Position numbers and translations under genes: made by a program. The notes under the pieces are model-generated. The model was not told the DNA's origin. It saw only the letters and a list, made by a program, of their open reading frames with translations, and did no database searches. A stretch of DNA of 64,000 nucleotides, taken from Nitrospira sp. UBA2082 (GTDB lineage Bacteria > Nitrospirota > Nitrospiria > Nitrospirales > Nitrospiraceae). Below are positions 7,851 through 16,683 of the stretch, piece by piece. Position 1 is the first letter of the stretch, and each line of letters starts with the position of its first letter. The stretch covers positions 354,825-418,824 of the forward strand of contig DCZO01000014.1 of NCBI GenBank assembly GCA_002331335.1. Reading direction: 5' to 3'.

Positions 7851-9128
7851 TCACTTACTCGCCACCGGCGTAAACCCCTCGAACGATTGGAGATACGTTT
7901 CGACCATGACTCGCGCCAACTGATCCCGGCCCGGCGGGCAGGTTCTCTCTTCGGTCTTGCGAACCAAGCCCGTCGGAACGGCGTCGCTCGTCCAGAGTTT
8001 GATGACGAGGCGGCAATTTTTGAAGGTCGGCCACATCGACGCGTCATACTCATACGTCACGGACTCCCAATGCGTCGCAATCCGCGCACCATTGACTTCG
8101 ATCGTGTCTTCGCCGGCTTCAATCTGTCCGGTGTGTGGTTGGACACCCATCGCAAGATTGCCGGCTTGATGGAAGATAGTCAGCAGCTGGGCAGAACGGG
8201 ATTGATTCGCCAACGGATCGACAGTGGAATCGTACTTCGCGGCAATCGTTTCTTCCCATTCATTCGGAGGCATGGGCCTCCCATACCGATCAGTGGGAGC
8301 TTGGCTGAACCACAGCCTGACGCCATCCGCGTTGATAACCCGCAACTGATAGGCCTTGCGAGAAGTGATCGGCCCGGCCATAAAGTTAGTCGGGCCGGCC
8401 AGATTCCAATACCGAGCGGCGTACACAACCTTCGCGCCAGGGGCAAAGTTCTTCCAGGCCAGATATGCAGGATGGTCCACGAGCGCCACGGCGGGCTTGG
8501 CCGGCTCCGGATAGGTTTCCTTCAACGCCTGGGCGACGGCATCCGGTACCGGAATCTCTTTTTGACTATGCTCCGTGATGGCGTCGTACCGATCCTGTGT
8601 CGTTTCGACCGACATCTGCCTCTTGTACTCGTTGGTGATTTCTTCCGCGATCTTGTCTATCGCCGCGCTGAGAGCGTTGCGCAAGTCGGCGCCGCTCAGA
8701 TCGATGGTCTTGCCGAAATAGGGCTCCGCGCTACGCCGGGCAATCACCTCAGCGTTCCGATAGTAATATTCTAAAATCTGCCGATGCCCTTCTTCATGTT
8801 CAACGGTCCGCTTCCGTGGATTATTCGGCAGCCAGGTCGTGATGTTGAGTTGCAGCGTCACTTTAATCCGGTTGATCGTGCCCTTCGCATGCGTCGCATC
8901 GATCTGCAAGACCTGGCCGCTGACGGACGCATCGGAGAGGAAATCCCCGGCACTCACCGCTTCTTCGGGTCCCGTGAGCGGCGGGCGGTCGCGCGGCGGA
9001 CGCTCGGGATCGAAGTACCGTGTGTCGAGTTGAGCCGGCATTTTGACGATCTCCACTTGAGGCTGTTCCGACTGAACAGACGGAACTCCGACAACCAACA
9101 TGAACATGAACATGAGCCACACACGCAT
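7851..9128 (-). CDS. Secreted HExxH protein, DUF922-like putative zinc protease
   Basis: A 425-aa exported protein with a signal peptide (MRVWLMFMFMLVVGVPSVQS). Residues 111-115 read HEEGH in a helix-like context (TVEHEEGHRQILEYYY), the zinc-protease HExxH signature. The placing after a beta-strand stretch (RIKVTLQLNITTWLP) resembles DUF922 predicted secreted Zn-dependent proteases. The C-terminal 200 residues form a separate domain I cannot name (WESVTYEYD, CRLVIKLW). ATG 9128 is preferred: AGAGG lies 5 nt upstream; a GTG at 9134 is the other option. It is convergent with the BcsS-like gene and I see no functional link between them. Confidence 0.65.
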   Translation of the reverse strand: MRVWLMFMFMLVVGVPSVQSEQPQVEIVKMPAQLDTRYFDPERPPRDRPPLTGPEEAVSAGDFLSDASVSGQVLQIDATHAKGTINRIKVTLQLNITTWLPNNPRKRTVEHEEGHRQILEYYYRNAEVIARRSAEPYFGKTIDLSGADLRNALSAAIDKIAEEITNEYKRQMSVETTQDRYDAITEHSQKEIPVPDAVAQALKETYPEPAKPAVALVDHPAYLAWKNFAPGAKVVYAARYWNLAGPTNFMAGPITSRKAYQLRVINADGVRLWFSQAPTDRYGRPMPPNEWEETIAAKYDSTVDPLANQSRSAQLLTIFHQAGNLAMGVQPHTGQIEAGEDTIEVNGARIATHWESVTYEYDASMWPTFKNCRLVIKLWTSDAVPTGLVRKTEERTCPPGRDQLARVMVETYLQSFEGFTPVASK

Positions 9129-9383
9129 CGACACCTCTCCTCATTACAGCTTCGGGTGGTTCTTCCGGGCGTCTGCTTTTTCTTTCGCATCCTTCGCCTT
9201 GACGGCGATCACGAGCAGCTCAGGGGTAGCACCGTCGATACCTCGTCCAGTCTGGCAACTTAAGTAAAAGGCCAACTTTGGAGGACACTCATCATACTCG
9301 GAAAATGAAAGGTGGGGCAATTCTTGGATTTCTGTTCAGCTCGTGGAGCGCTATTGTGTCACGGCGGCGAAGAGTTGAGGAGA

Positions 9384-10988
9384 TCAGCCCATGTCTCGAA
9401 GGGTGTGTCCGGGGTTGCGGTCGCGCGCGATGGTTTTCATGAGCTGATCGCCGAAGAGAACCACGACGCGGTCACGCTGATCTTTGACGATCATGGACGC
9501 CGACGGGGCCTTGAATGTCGCGGGATCGCCGTCCAGCCAGGCGCTGCACGTAAACGGCAGGGCATCCAGGACCGTCTCGACACGATATTCCTCCCGCAGG
9601 CGGTATTGGAGCACATCGAATTGCAGCCGCCCGACTGCGGCGACCAACGGCTCCCGGTCGTGCAGGCTTCGCATGAGCTGTACGGTCCCCTCCTGCGTCA
9701 TCTGCCACATGCCCTTATCGAACGACTTCCGTTTGCCGACGTCTGCGGGACGGATGCGCGCGAAGATCTCCGGCTGAAATTGCGGGAGAGGCTTGAAGTT
9801 GAAACCGCCGGTCACCGAGATCGTGTCCCCGATGGCAAAGAGGCCAGGGTTGATGATGCCGATGATGTCGCCGGGAAAGGCTTCTTCTACCGTGCTCCGT
9901 TCTTGCGCGACCAAACTGTGCGGCCGGGAGAGCCGAACCTCCTTGCCCAGCCGATGATGCTTCACCACCATGTCGCGTTCGAACCGCCCGGAGCAAACCC
10001 GGAGAAACGCCGTACTGTCCCGGTGTTTGGGGTTCATGTTGGCCTGGAGCTTAAAGACGTAGGCGCTGAACGGCATCGTGATCGGATCGACGGACATCTC
10101 ACTCCCGTCGTCACCATCAGCCAGTCTCGCGCCGGGAGAAGGTGCGAGCCGCACGAACGCATCCAAAAAACTCTCGATGCCGAAATTGGTGAGGGCTGAC
10201 GCGAAGAAGACCGGCGTGACCTCCCCTTGCAGGAACGCCGGTCGTGTGAAGGGATTCCCCGCGATGTCCAGCAACTCCAAATCGTGCCGCACCTGAGCCA
10301 GCACATCCGGAGAGACTCGCTCGCTCTGTGCCAGATCTGCCAGCGGCATGGTCTGGACCTCGACCTTTGTCGCGCCGCCGTGAATGGTCCGCTGAAACAG
10401 TTCCACCAGGCTGTCCGCCCGATTCACAATCCCGACGAACTCATCGCCGGACCCGATCGGCCAATTGATCGCGCTGGCGTGGATGTTCAGCGCCTGCTCC
10501 ACCTCGGTCATCAGATCGAGCGGCGGGCGGCCCGGCACATCCATTTTGTTGATCAAGGTCAGAACTGGAATGCGCCGCAAGCGGCACACGGCAAAAAGCT
10601 TGCGCGTTTGCGCCTCCACACCTTTGGCCGCATCGATAACCATGATGGCGCTATCGGCGGCCGTGAGTGTCCGATAGGTGTCTTCGGAAAAATCCTGGTG
10701 ACCCGGCGTATCGAGTAAATTGATGACGGCGTGCTTATACGGGAACTGCATGGCCGAGGCGGTGATCGAAATCCCGCGTTCCTGTTCCATGCCCATCCAA
10801 TCGGAAGCCGTGGCTTTGCCGCCCTTCCGCCCACGAACCATCCCGGCCGTCCGAATCAACCCGGAATAGAGCAGCAGTTTTTCCGTCAGCGTGGTTTTGC
10901 CCGCGTCGGGGTGGCTGATGATGGCGAACGTCCGCCTCCGCGCTGTCGCCGTCGAGAGTTCAGCCGAAAGTGCTGTGTCCATAGCCAT
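9384..10988 (-). CDS. prfC: Peptide chain release factor 3 (GTPase)
   Basis: Translational GTPase that recycles RF1/RF2 from the ribosome after peptide release. The G1 loop SHPDAGKTT lies about 25 residues in. Switch I has the RF3-type GRKGGKATASDWMGMEQERG, G3 is DTPGHQDFSEDTY and G4 is NKMD. The RF3-specific C-terminal part includes EPLVAAVGRLQFDVLQYRL. About 534 aa agrees with the family (about 530). Start codons at 10997 (GTG), 10988 (ATG) and 10982 (ATG) are close together; I chose 10988 without a decisive ribosome site. It stands alone, with no obvious operon partner. Confidence 0.95.
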   Translation of the reverse strand: MAMDTALSAELSTATARRRTFAIISHPDAGKTTLTEKLLLYSGLIRTAGMVRGRKGGKATASDWMGMEQERGISITASAMQFPYKHAVINLLDTPGHQDFSEDTYRTLTAADSAIMVIDAAKGVEAQTRKLFAVCRLRRIPVLTLINKMDVPGRPPLDLMTEVEQALNIHASAINWPIGSGDEFVGIVNRADSLVELFQRTIHGGATKVEVQTMPLADLAQSERVSPDVLAQVRHDLELLDIAGNPFTRPAFLQGEVTPVFFASALTNFGIESFLDAFVRLAPSPGARLADGDDGSEMSVDPITMPFSAYVFKLQANMNPKHRDSTAFLRVCSGRFERDMVVKHHRLGKEVRLSRPHSLVAQERSTVEEAFPGDIIGIINPGLFAIGDTISVTGGFNFKPLPQFQPEIFARIRPADVGKRKSFDKGMWQMTQEGTVQLMRSLHDREPLVAAVGRLQFDVLQYRLREEYRVETVLDALPFTCSAWLDGDPATFKAPSASMIVKDQRDRVVVLFGDQLMKTIARDRNPGHTLRDMG

Positions 10989-10997
10989 GACCGTCAC

Positions 10998-11317
10998 ACA
11001 CCCTACTACAACCTCTCCGTGAAATAGATACCGGTGATACGACCGCCGGGAACGCCCTCGTTACACTCCCGCAGCCGTAAGCAGGCTGGACAGGTTGTAT
11101 GCCGTTTTTTTGTCATACCCATCCTGCTTTCCCCGCAACTGGCTGTGTTCAATCCCCCTCACCGACGGCCATAAATGGGCAGAGCCTGAAGACCGACGAT
11201 TGCTAAGTGTCATAAAACATGGGGCGATCGCTGTGTATCTATTGACCCGCGCTGGCATTACATCTGCACTCATCTATACAGGAACAATTTCTGTCACACC
11301 CACCCAGGAGCAGACCT
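10998..11317. other. Intergenic region between prfC and a PilZ gene
   Basis: About 320 bp between divergently transcribed genes, so it should contain both promoters. TTGACC at 11242-11247 resembles a -35 box for the plus-strand PilZ gene, but no -10 box stands at the right distance (TATACA at 11275 is 27 bp away). A short CAGCC/GGCTG inverted repeat near 11069-11085 is not followed directly by a T-run. I see no RNA gene or coding sequence. Confidence 0.5.
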
Positions 11318-11674
11318 ATGGTCGTGCGGCAACACCCCAGATTTCACGCATCCTTTTCCGGCACACTCACCCACCGCAATCAGCGTCATGCGATCAGCAG
11401 GTCGTTGGATCTTTCTCGCAAAGGCTGCCGCGTCCAAAGCTCCTTTCCGGCATTCGCCGGCATGAAAGTGGACCTCCAGCTCATTTTCCCCGGAAGCCGA
11501 AACCCTATTCTCATTCAGGGAGCCGTCGTGCGTTGGGCCGGTGCTCATGGAATCGGGATTGAATTTCTCTCTCTTGCGTCTCCCGACGAACGACAACTGG
11601 AAGGGACCCTCCGACTGCTTGCGGCCAAGACCACCCACAATTCCCCTCAGGTCCCGGTCGGTGGCCGCACATGA
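11318..11674 (+). CDS. Stand-alone PilZ domain protein
   Basis: A 118-aa cytoplasmic single-domain protein. It has an N-terminal RxxxR (RQHPR, residues 4-8), the SLDLSRKGCRV block (DxSxxG) and VVRWAGAHGIGIEFL at the end of the barrel, the full PilZ layout for c-di-GMP binding. An AGGAG box lies 7 nt upstream of ATG 11318. It ends exactly where the convergent small membrane protein ends. The output is unknown. It is the third c-di-GMP-related gene within 8 kb, after bcsA and its partner. Confidence 0.85.
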   Translation: MVVRQHPRFHASFSGTLTHRNQRHAISRSLDLSRKGCRVQSSFPAFAGMKVDLQLIFPGSRNPILIQGAVVRWAGAHGIGIEFLSLASPDERQLEGTLRLLAAKTTHNSPQVPVGGRT

Positions 11675-11977
11675 TCAGTTCGACGGCGGGCGTCGGCTAA
11701 TGAGATAAATAATAGCGGGAAACAAGAACGTGGTACCGGGAAAGATAATCCGGAACCCCCACCAGGGGGCCGCTTCCAACCAAGGTAATTTGGGCTTCAG
11801 AAACCCCAATCCATAGGTCAATATGACAGACGCGATCACTCCGTAAGCCGGCGGTGGCAATAGGGATGCAGAACCAGGATCTCGGCGCTTTTGAACGGCA
11901 AGGATAATACCCTTGACGAGCACGTATGCGGCGAGAATCAAGCCCACGATCCCGAAATACAAGCCATATTCCTGCAT
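11675..11977 (-). CDS. Small membrane protein of unknown function (100 aa)
   Basis: Three hydrophobic segments are visible: about residues 5-27 (LYFGIVGLILAAYVLVKGII), 44-60 (YGVIASVILTYGLGFL) and 72-93 (WGFRIIFPGTTFLFPAIIYL). A basic loop (QKRRDPGS) follows the first and a basic tail (SRRPPSN) the last. I do not recognise the family. It is convergent with the PilZ gene, their stop codons being adjacent, and divergent from the tRNA thiolase gene. Confidence 0.6.
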   Translation of the reverse strand: MQEYGLYFGIVGLILAAYVLVKGIILAVQKRRDPGSASLLPPPAYGVIASVILTYGLGFLKPKLPWLEAAPWWGFRIIFPGTTFLFPAIIYLISRRPPSN

Positions 11978-12205
11978 AATCCTCCTTCACAACCTCTGAA
12001 AGAATGGTGCCGGCCGGTGGACGCCCGCCGTTCGTCTTCCCACCACCCCTCACGACATGCCCGCGCAGGTTACCGAGATCATCACAAGTGCGTCAACGGA
12101 AAACTCTAGGCTCACACCGGCCGAGTTGGCGATCCTGTCCGTTGAATCGGGCCCCACTCTCTCCTGTTTGCAATCCGCCTTGCACGCCCGTATGATCACG
12201 CTGGC

Positions 12206-13144
12206 ATGCATTGCACAAAATGCAGGAGCAAAGCGGCACTGAAGTTGCCCCGGCACAATGCCGCCTTCTGCCCATGCTGTTTTAACGAGTTCGTGCAGGA
12301 CCAAGTCGTCAAAGCCGTCAAAACCCAGCGGATGTTCGGCCACGAGCATCGGATTCTCGTCGCGGTGTCCGGAGGCAAGGACAGCTTGGCGCTCTGGGAT
12401 ATCCTGCTCAAGCTGGGCTACAAAGCCGACGCGCTCTATGTCGACCTCGGCATTACCGGTTACTCGGACCGATCCCATGACAAAGTCAGACGATTTGCCG
12501 ACACCGTCGCCACGCCGCTTGGCGCGACATTGCACACCCATACCGTTGAAAAAGAAGAAGGAGCCGGGATCCGCGAACTGGCCATGGCGGCCCACCGACC
12601 CGCCTGTAGTACGTGTGGCACAATCAAACGCTATCACTTCAACCGCGCCGCGGTGGAGCATGACTACGACGTGATGGCCACTGGGCATAACCTCGACGAT
12701 GAAGCGGCCCGCCTGCTCGGCAACGTGCTGCATTGGCAAGAGGAATACCTGGACAAACAGAGCCCTAGTCTCCCCGCCTCGGTCGACGGCTTCGCGAAAA
12801 AAGTGAAACCCCTGTACCGGCTGACAGAGCGGGAACTCGCCGCGTACTGCGTGCTGAACAAGATCGACTACATCGTCGACGAATGCCCGATGGCCCAGGG
12901 CGCTCGGACTCTCCTTTACAAGGACGTACTCAACCGCCTCGAAACCGAATCACCAGGCACGAAGCAGTCGTTCTATTGGAAGTTCCTCGACAAGCAGAAC
13001 AAGACCACCACACCGCAGACCGACATGACCACGAAAGACCGGGCCCTGCTCCATCCCTGTACCGCATGCAGCCAGCCGACGACCGGAGAGATCTGTTCCT
13101 ATTGTAAGCTGATGGCCCGAGCAAAACGAGAAGTCCCACACTGA
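12206..13144 (+). CDS. ttuA: TtuA/NcsA-type tRNA 2-thiolation enzyme
   Basis: Predicted ATP-dependent tRNA sulfurtransferase. Family landmarks in order: an N-terminal zinc ribbon (Cys3, Cys6, Cys22, Cys25), the PP-loop SGGKDS (55-60), Cys134 and Cys137 (ACSTCG) with Cys227 (DECP) as [4Fe-4S] ligands, TGHNLDDEA (159-167) and a C-terminal zinc ribbon (Cys285, Cys288, Cys297, Cys300). Two terminal zinc ribbons plus three Fe-S cysteines fit TtuA (s2T54) rather than TtcA (s2C32), which lacks the ribbons. The sulfur carrier TtuB is not in this window. The true tRNA position cannot be read from sequence. A DnaJ-like gene follows after 18 bp. Confidence 0.85.
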   Translation: MHCTKCRSKAALKLPRHNAAFCPCCFNEFVQDQVVKAVKTQRMFGHEHRILVAVSGGKDSLALWDILLKLGYKADALYVDLGITGYSDRSHDKVRRFADTVATPLGATLHTHTVEKEEGAGIRELAMAAHRPACSTCGTIKRYHFNRAAVEHDYDVMATGHNLDDEAARLLGNVLHWQEEYLDKQSPSLPASVDGFAKKVKPLYRLTERELAAYCVLNKIDYIVDECPMAQGARTLLYKDVLNRLETESPGTKQSFYWKFLDKQNKTTTPQTDMTTKDRALLHPCTACSQPTTGEICSYCKLMARAKREVPH

Positions 13145-13162
13145 GGGATGGCAGATACGTAG

Positions 13163-14233
13163 ATGGCCTCGAACTCCCGCGATTTCTACCAGATCCTCGG
13201 CGTGCCGAAAACAGCCTCGGCGGACGAGATCAAAAAAGCCTTCAGGCGTATGGCCAGGCAATACCATCCCGATCTCCATTCCGGAGGGAAAAAGGCCGAG
13301 ATGGAGAAAAAGTTTAAAGAGCTGAACGAGGCACACGAGGTGTTGTCTGACCCGGAGAAGCGCAAGAAATACGATCAGTACGGCACCAATTGGGATCAGG
13401 CGGAGGCCTTTGAACGGGCTCGTCGTCAATCGGGCCCTCAGGGATTTGGCAGACAGAGTGGGTTTGGCCGTCAGAATACCGGCAGTGAATTCGGCGGCAC
13501 GGAATCATTTTCGGATTTCTTTGACAGTCTTTTCGGCGGGAGCAAACGAACCACAGCCACAGCCACCGAGAGCCATGGATTCGCGTCGCCCGGTGAGGAT
13601 CTTGAAGTGGACGTGGACTTGACGTTGCGGGAAGTGCTCACTGGAATCACCAAGCGTGTGAACCTCCGTGAACCCGAGCCGTGCAAGATTTGCCACGGCA
13701 TGGGGATGCTCCGCGACCAGCCCTGCCTGACCTGTCGGGGAACCGGGGTCACAAGCGAAATGAAAACCATCGAGGTGAAAATCCCGGCCGGGGTTCAGGA
13801 CGGGACTCGCGTACGTGTCGCGGGAAAAGGCCAGACGGGTAAGCACGGAGGCAAGCGGGGCGATCTCTATCTCCACGTCGTCATTCCTGTCGATCCGATT
13901 TTTCGGCGGCATGGCACAGATGTCCACGTCAACCTCCCCGTCTACCCATGGGAAGCGGTATTGGGCGCGGACGTCACCGCCCCGACACTCACCGAACCGG
14001 TGAAAGTGAAAGTTCCACCCGGCAGCAAGGCGGATGCAAAACTGCGGCTCAAGGGCAAAGGCCTTCCCTCTGCCGCCGGGGGGCATGGCGACCTGTTTCT
14101 TGTCCTACAAATCGTCATGCCTCCCACGGTCACAGAAGCCGAGCGGGCCCTCTACGAACAACTCAATACTCACCGGCACCCGGATCCTCGTTCAGAACTG
14201 CTTTCGGCTGCCCAGCGGCGGTCACGCGAATAG
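13163..14233 (+). CDS. DnaJ-family co-chaperone with a half zinc finger
   Basis: A 356-aa J-domain protein that should stimulate DnaK ATPase. The J domain carries HPD at 35-37. A Gly/Phe-rich linker follows ([14 protein letters not shown]). The zinc region has only two CxxCxGxG-type repeats (Cys174/Cys177 and Cys188/Cys191) instead of the four of classical DnaJ. The C-terminal substrate-binding domain is present ([40 protein letters not shown]). It is thus between DnaJ and CbpA types. It is 18 bp downstream of the tRNA thiolase gene and probably co-transcribed. Confidence 0.9.
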   Translation: MASNSRDFYQILGVPKTASADEIKKAFRRMARQYHPDLHSGGKKAEMEKKFKELNEAHEVLSDPEKRKKYDQYGTNWDQAEAFERARRQSGPQGFGRQSGFGRQNTGSEFGGTESFSDFFDSLFGGSKRTTATATESHGFASPGEDLEVDVDLTLREVLTGITKRVNLREPEPCKICHGMGMLRDQPCLTCRGTGVTSEMKTIEVKIPAGVQDGTRVRVAGKGQTGKHGGKRGDLYLHVVIPVDPIFRRHGTDVHVNLPVYPWEAVLGADVTAPTLTEPVKVKVPPGSKADAKLRLKGKGLPSAAGGHGDLFLVLQIVMPPTVTEAERALYEQLNTHRHPDPRSELLSAAQRRSRE

Positions 14234-14302
14234 TTGCGTTGTGCCGACTGCTATGGCAAGCTCTGGCTCTCAAGGCGTGTCTATCAAGCCAAGGAGGAAT
14301 TC

Positions 14303-14932
14303 ATGAGACTTGTCACCAAGACAACGACGGCTTGTGCGGTCCTTTCCATGTGCCTGTTGGTGTTGGGCGTACCCAGCCTCTGGGCCAATGATCCCAGCTA
14401 TTATGGCCACGGTGGAGGTGGGCACGGGGCTGAAAGCGGCCACGGTTATGGCAAAGGCATGATGCACAACGGGACCGGCCATTTGATCCGACACTTGCTG
14501 AAACACGAGAAGGATATTGGACTCACGGTCGACCAAGTCCTGAAATTGAAAGACCTCCAATTGAATCTGGACAAGGTCCGCATCAAGGCTGAAGCCGACA
14601 TCCAAATTGCGGAGCGCGAGCTGAAGGCGCTGACGGATAACGAGAAATCCGACTTGGCGGCGATCGAAGCCAAGCTCAAGCAAAGCGAAGACCAGCAGGT
14701 GGCGCTCCGTATGGCCTCGATCAAGACCCGCCGAGACGTGATGGCTGTCTTGACTCCCGAACAGCGGGAAAAGGAAAAAACCGAGCACGATAAGGTCATG
14801 CAACAACACGGAAAAGGCCACGCCAACCCACACGGGGGTGGCTTCTACGGCGCCAATCCCCACGGCAAGAACCCGCATGAAGGGATGGGAGGCTCCATGC
14901 CGCAGCCGCCCGGCAACATGTCCGTGCAATAA
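14303..14932 (+). CDS. Spy/CpxP-like periplasmic protein, His-rich
   Basis: A 209-aa exported protein: signal peptide to about residue 28 ([17 protein letters not shown]), a Gly/His-rich stretch ([18 protein letters not shown]), a long charged helical middle with two LTxxQ motifs (LTVDQ and LTPEQ), and a second His/Gly/Pro-rich tail. LTxxQ is the hallmark of Spy/CpxP/CnrX-type periplasmic stress and metal-sensing proteins. The His-rich ends suggest metal binding. ATG 14303 is set by the strong Shine-Dalgarno AAGGAGG at 14291-14297; the frame itself opens 23 codons earlier. No two-component genes are adjacent, so it could be a chaperone rather than a sensor. Confidence 0.75.
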   Translation: MRLVTKTTTACAVLSMCLLVLGVPSLWANDPSYYGHGGGGHGAESGHGYGKGMMHNGTGHLIRHLLKHEKDIGLTVDQVLKLKDLQLNLDKVRIKAEADIQIAERELKALTDNEKSDLAAIEAKLKQSEDQQVALRMASIKTRRDVMAVLTPEQREKEKTEHDKVMQQHGKGHANPHGGGFYGANPHGKNPHEGMGGSMPQPPGNMSVQ

Positions 14933-15003
14933 CGAGGCTGTGTGACCGGACGCTCGACCAGGGGCATCGGATGGGTGTGCAAGAAAGGAAACGGACGGAG
15001 GTT

Positions 15004-16677
15004 ATGCCGAAGGAACTGAAGCTGACGAGTCATGATCTGCTGATCGGGCCATCACGGGCGCCGGCTCGAGCCATGCTGAAGGCCGTGGGGTTTACCGACG
15101 ACGATCTCTCGAAACCGATCATCGGGGTGGCGAACACCTGGATCGAAGTCATGCCGTGCAACTACCACCTGCGCCGGCTGTCGGAACGGGTGAAGGCCGG
15201 CATTCGCGCGGCCGGCGGAACCCCCATCGAGTACAACACGATCGCCGTCTCTGACGGCATCTCAATGGGCACCGAGGGCATGAAAGCCTCGCTTATCAGC
15301 CGTGAAGTGATTGCCGACTCGATCGAACTCGTCGCCCGCGGGCACCTCTTCGACGGAGTGGTGGCCTTGTCCGGATGTGACAAGACGATTCCCGGAACTG
15401 TGATGGCGTTAGCGCGTCTCAACCGGCCCTCGCTCATGCTGTACGGAGGGTCGATCATGCCTGGAACGTTTCAGGGGCATGACGTCACGATTCAAGACGT
15501 GTTTGAAGCGGTCGGCAAACATGGATCCGGCAAGATGACCGACGCCGAGTTGAAAGACCTTGAAGATCACGCTTGTCCCGGTCCCGGAGCCTGCGGCGGC
15601 CAGTTCACCGCCAACACGATGGCGATTGCGTTCGAATTTCTCGGCATCTCCCCGATGGGACGCAATGGCGTGCCCGCCATGGATCAGCACAAAGATGACG
15701 TCGCCTTCGAATGCGGCAAGATGGTCATGGACTTGATCCGGAACGATCTCCGGCCCAAACAGATCATTACCCGCAAGTCCTTGGAGAACGCCATCGCTGC
15801 CGTTGCGACCACCGGAGGCTCAACGAACGCCGTGCTCCATTTGCTCGCCATCGCTCGGGAATCCGGCATCAAACTGGTCATCGACGATTTTGACAAGATC
15901 AACCGAAAGGTCCCGCTGCTTGCTGACCTGAAGCCGGGCGGCAGGTTTACCGCCGCGGATCTCTATGCCGCCGGTGGCACCACCTTAGTCGCCAAACGCC
16001 TCCTGGAAGCCGGTCTTCTCCACGGCAATCAACCCACCGTCACCGGAAAGACGATCGGTGACGAAGCCACGCGGGCCACGGAAACAGCGGGGCAACAAGT
16101 CTTACGGCCGCTCGCCAACCCCATCAAGCCGACCGGGGGACTTGTCATCCTCAAGGGCAATCTTGCGCCGGAAGGCTGTGTCGTCAAAGTGGCCGGCCAC
16201 AACATCCTGAAGTTTCAAGGACCGGCAAAAGTCTATGACCAGGAAGAAGACGCCTTTGTTGCCGTCAAAGCAGGGTACATCAAGGCGGGTGATGTCGTCG
16301 TCATCCGCTATGAAGGTCCGTCCGGAGGCCCGGGTATGCGTGAAATGCTCGGCGTCACAGCCGCCATTGTCGGGGCCGGACTCGGCGATTCAATTGCACT
16401 GCTGACCGATGGACGATTCTCAGGCGCCACCCATGGCCTCATGGCCGGCCATGTGGCCCCTGAAGCCGTCAAAGGCGGGCCGATCGCCGCCGTCAAGAAC
16501 GGCGACCTCATCACATTTGACATCGCCAAACGCCGGTTGGATGTGAAGCTCACGCAGAAAGAAATCGCGGCTCGTCTCAAGAAAGTCAAACAGCCGACTC
16601 CCCGTTACACCTCCGGAGTCATGGGGAAATACGCGCGGCACGTGTCATCGGCGTCGGAAGGCGCCGTGACGAGCTGA
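15004..16677 (+). CDS. ilvD: Dihydroxy-acid dehydratase
   Basis: Iron-sulfur dehydratase of valine, isoleucine and leucine synthesis, converting 2,3-dihydroxy acids to 2-oxo acids. Cluster-ligand and active-site regions are present: [35 protein letters not shown], and near the end [19 protein letters not shown]. Starting at ATG 15004 gives 557 aa, the family length, but GGAGG (14997-15001) is only 2 nt away. ATG 14971 (568 aa), with a GGGG stretch at about 6 nt, is the alternative. No other branched-chain gene is nearby. Confidence 0.95.
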   Translation: MPKELKLTSHDLLIGPSRAPARAMLKAVGFTDDDLSKPIIGVANTWIEVMPCNYHLRRLSERVKAGIRAAGGTPIEYNTIAVSDGISMGTEGMKASLISREVIADSIELVARGHLFDGVVALSGCDKTIPGTVMALARLNRPSLMLYGGSIMPGTFQGHDVTIQDVFEAVGKHGSGKMTDAELKDLEDHACPGPGACGGQFTANTMAIAFEFLGISPMGRNGVPAMDQHKDDVAFECGKMVMDLIRNDLRPKQIITRKSLENAIAAVATTGGSTNAVLHLLAIARESGIKLVIDDFDKINRKVPLLADLKPGGRFTAADLYAAGGTTLVAKRLLEAGLLHGNQPTVTGKTIGDEATRATETAGQQVLRPLANPIKPTGGLVILKGNLAPEGCVVKVAGHNILKFQGPAKVYDQEEDAFVAVKAGYIKAGDVVVIRYEGPSGGPGMREMLGVTAAIVGAGLGDSIALLTDGRFSGATHGLMAGHVAPEAVKGGPIAAVKNGDLITFDIAKRRLDVKLTQKEIAARLKKVKQPTPRYTSGVMGKYARHVSSASEGAVTS

Positions 16678-16683
16678 GTCCAT

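Noticed and set aside
9312..10199. 295-codon plus-strand frame antisense to prfC
   Set aside because: RF3 motifs on the minus strand are complete; this is a shadow frame.
11069..11110. CAGCC/GGCTG hairpin and a T-run near 11104 as a terminator
   Set aside because: The stem has only five pairs and the T-run starts about 20 nt after it, so it does not form an intrinsic terminator.
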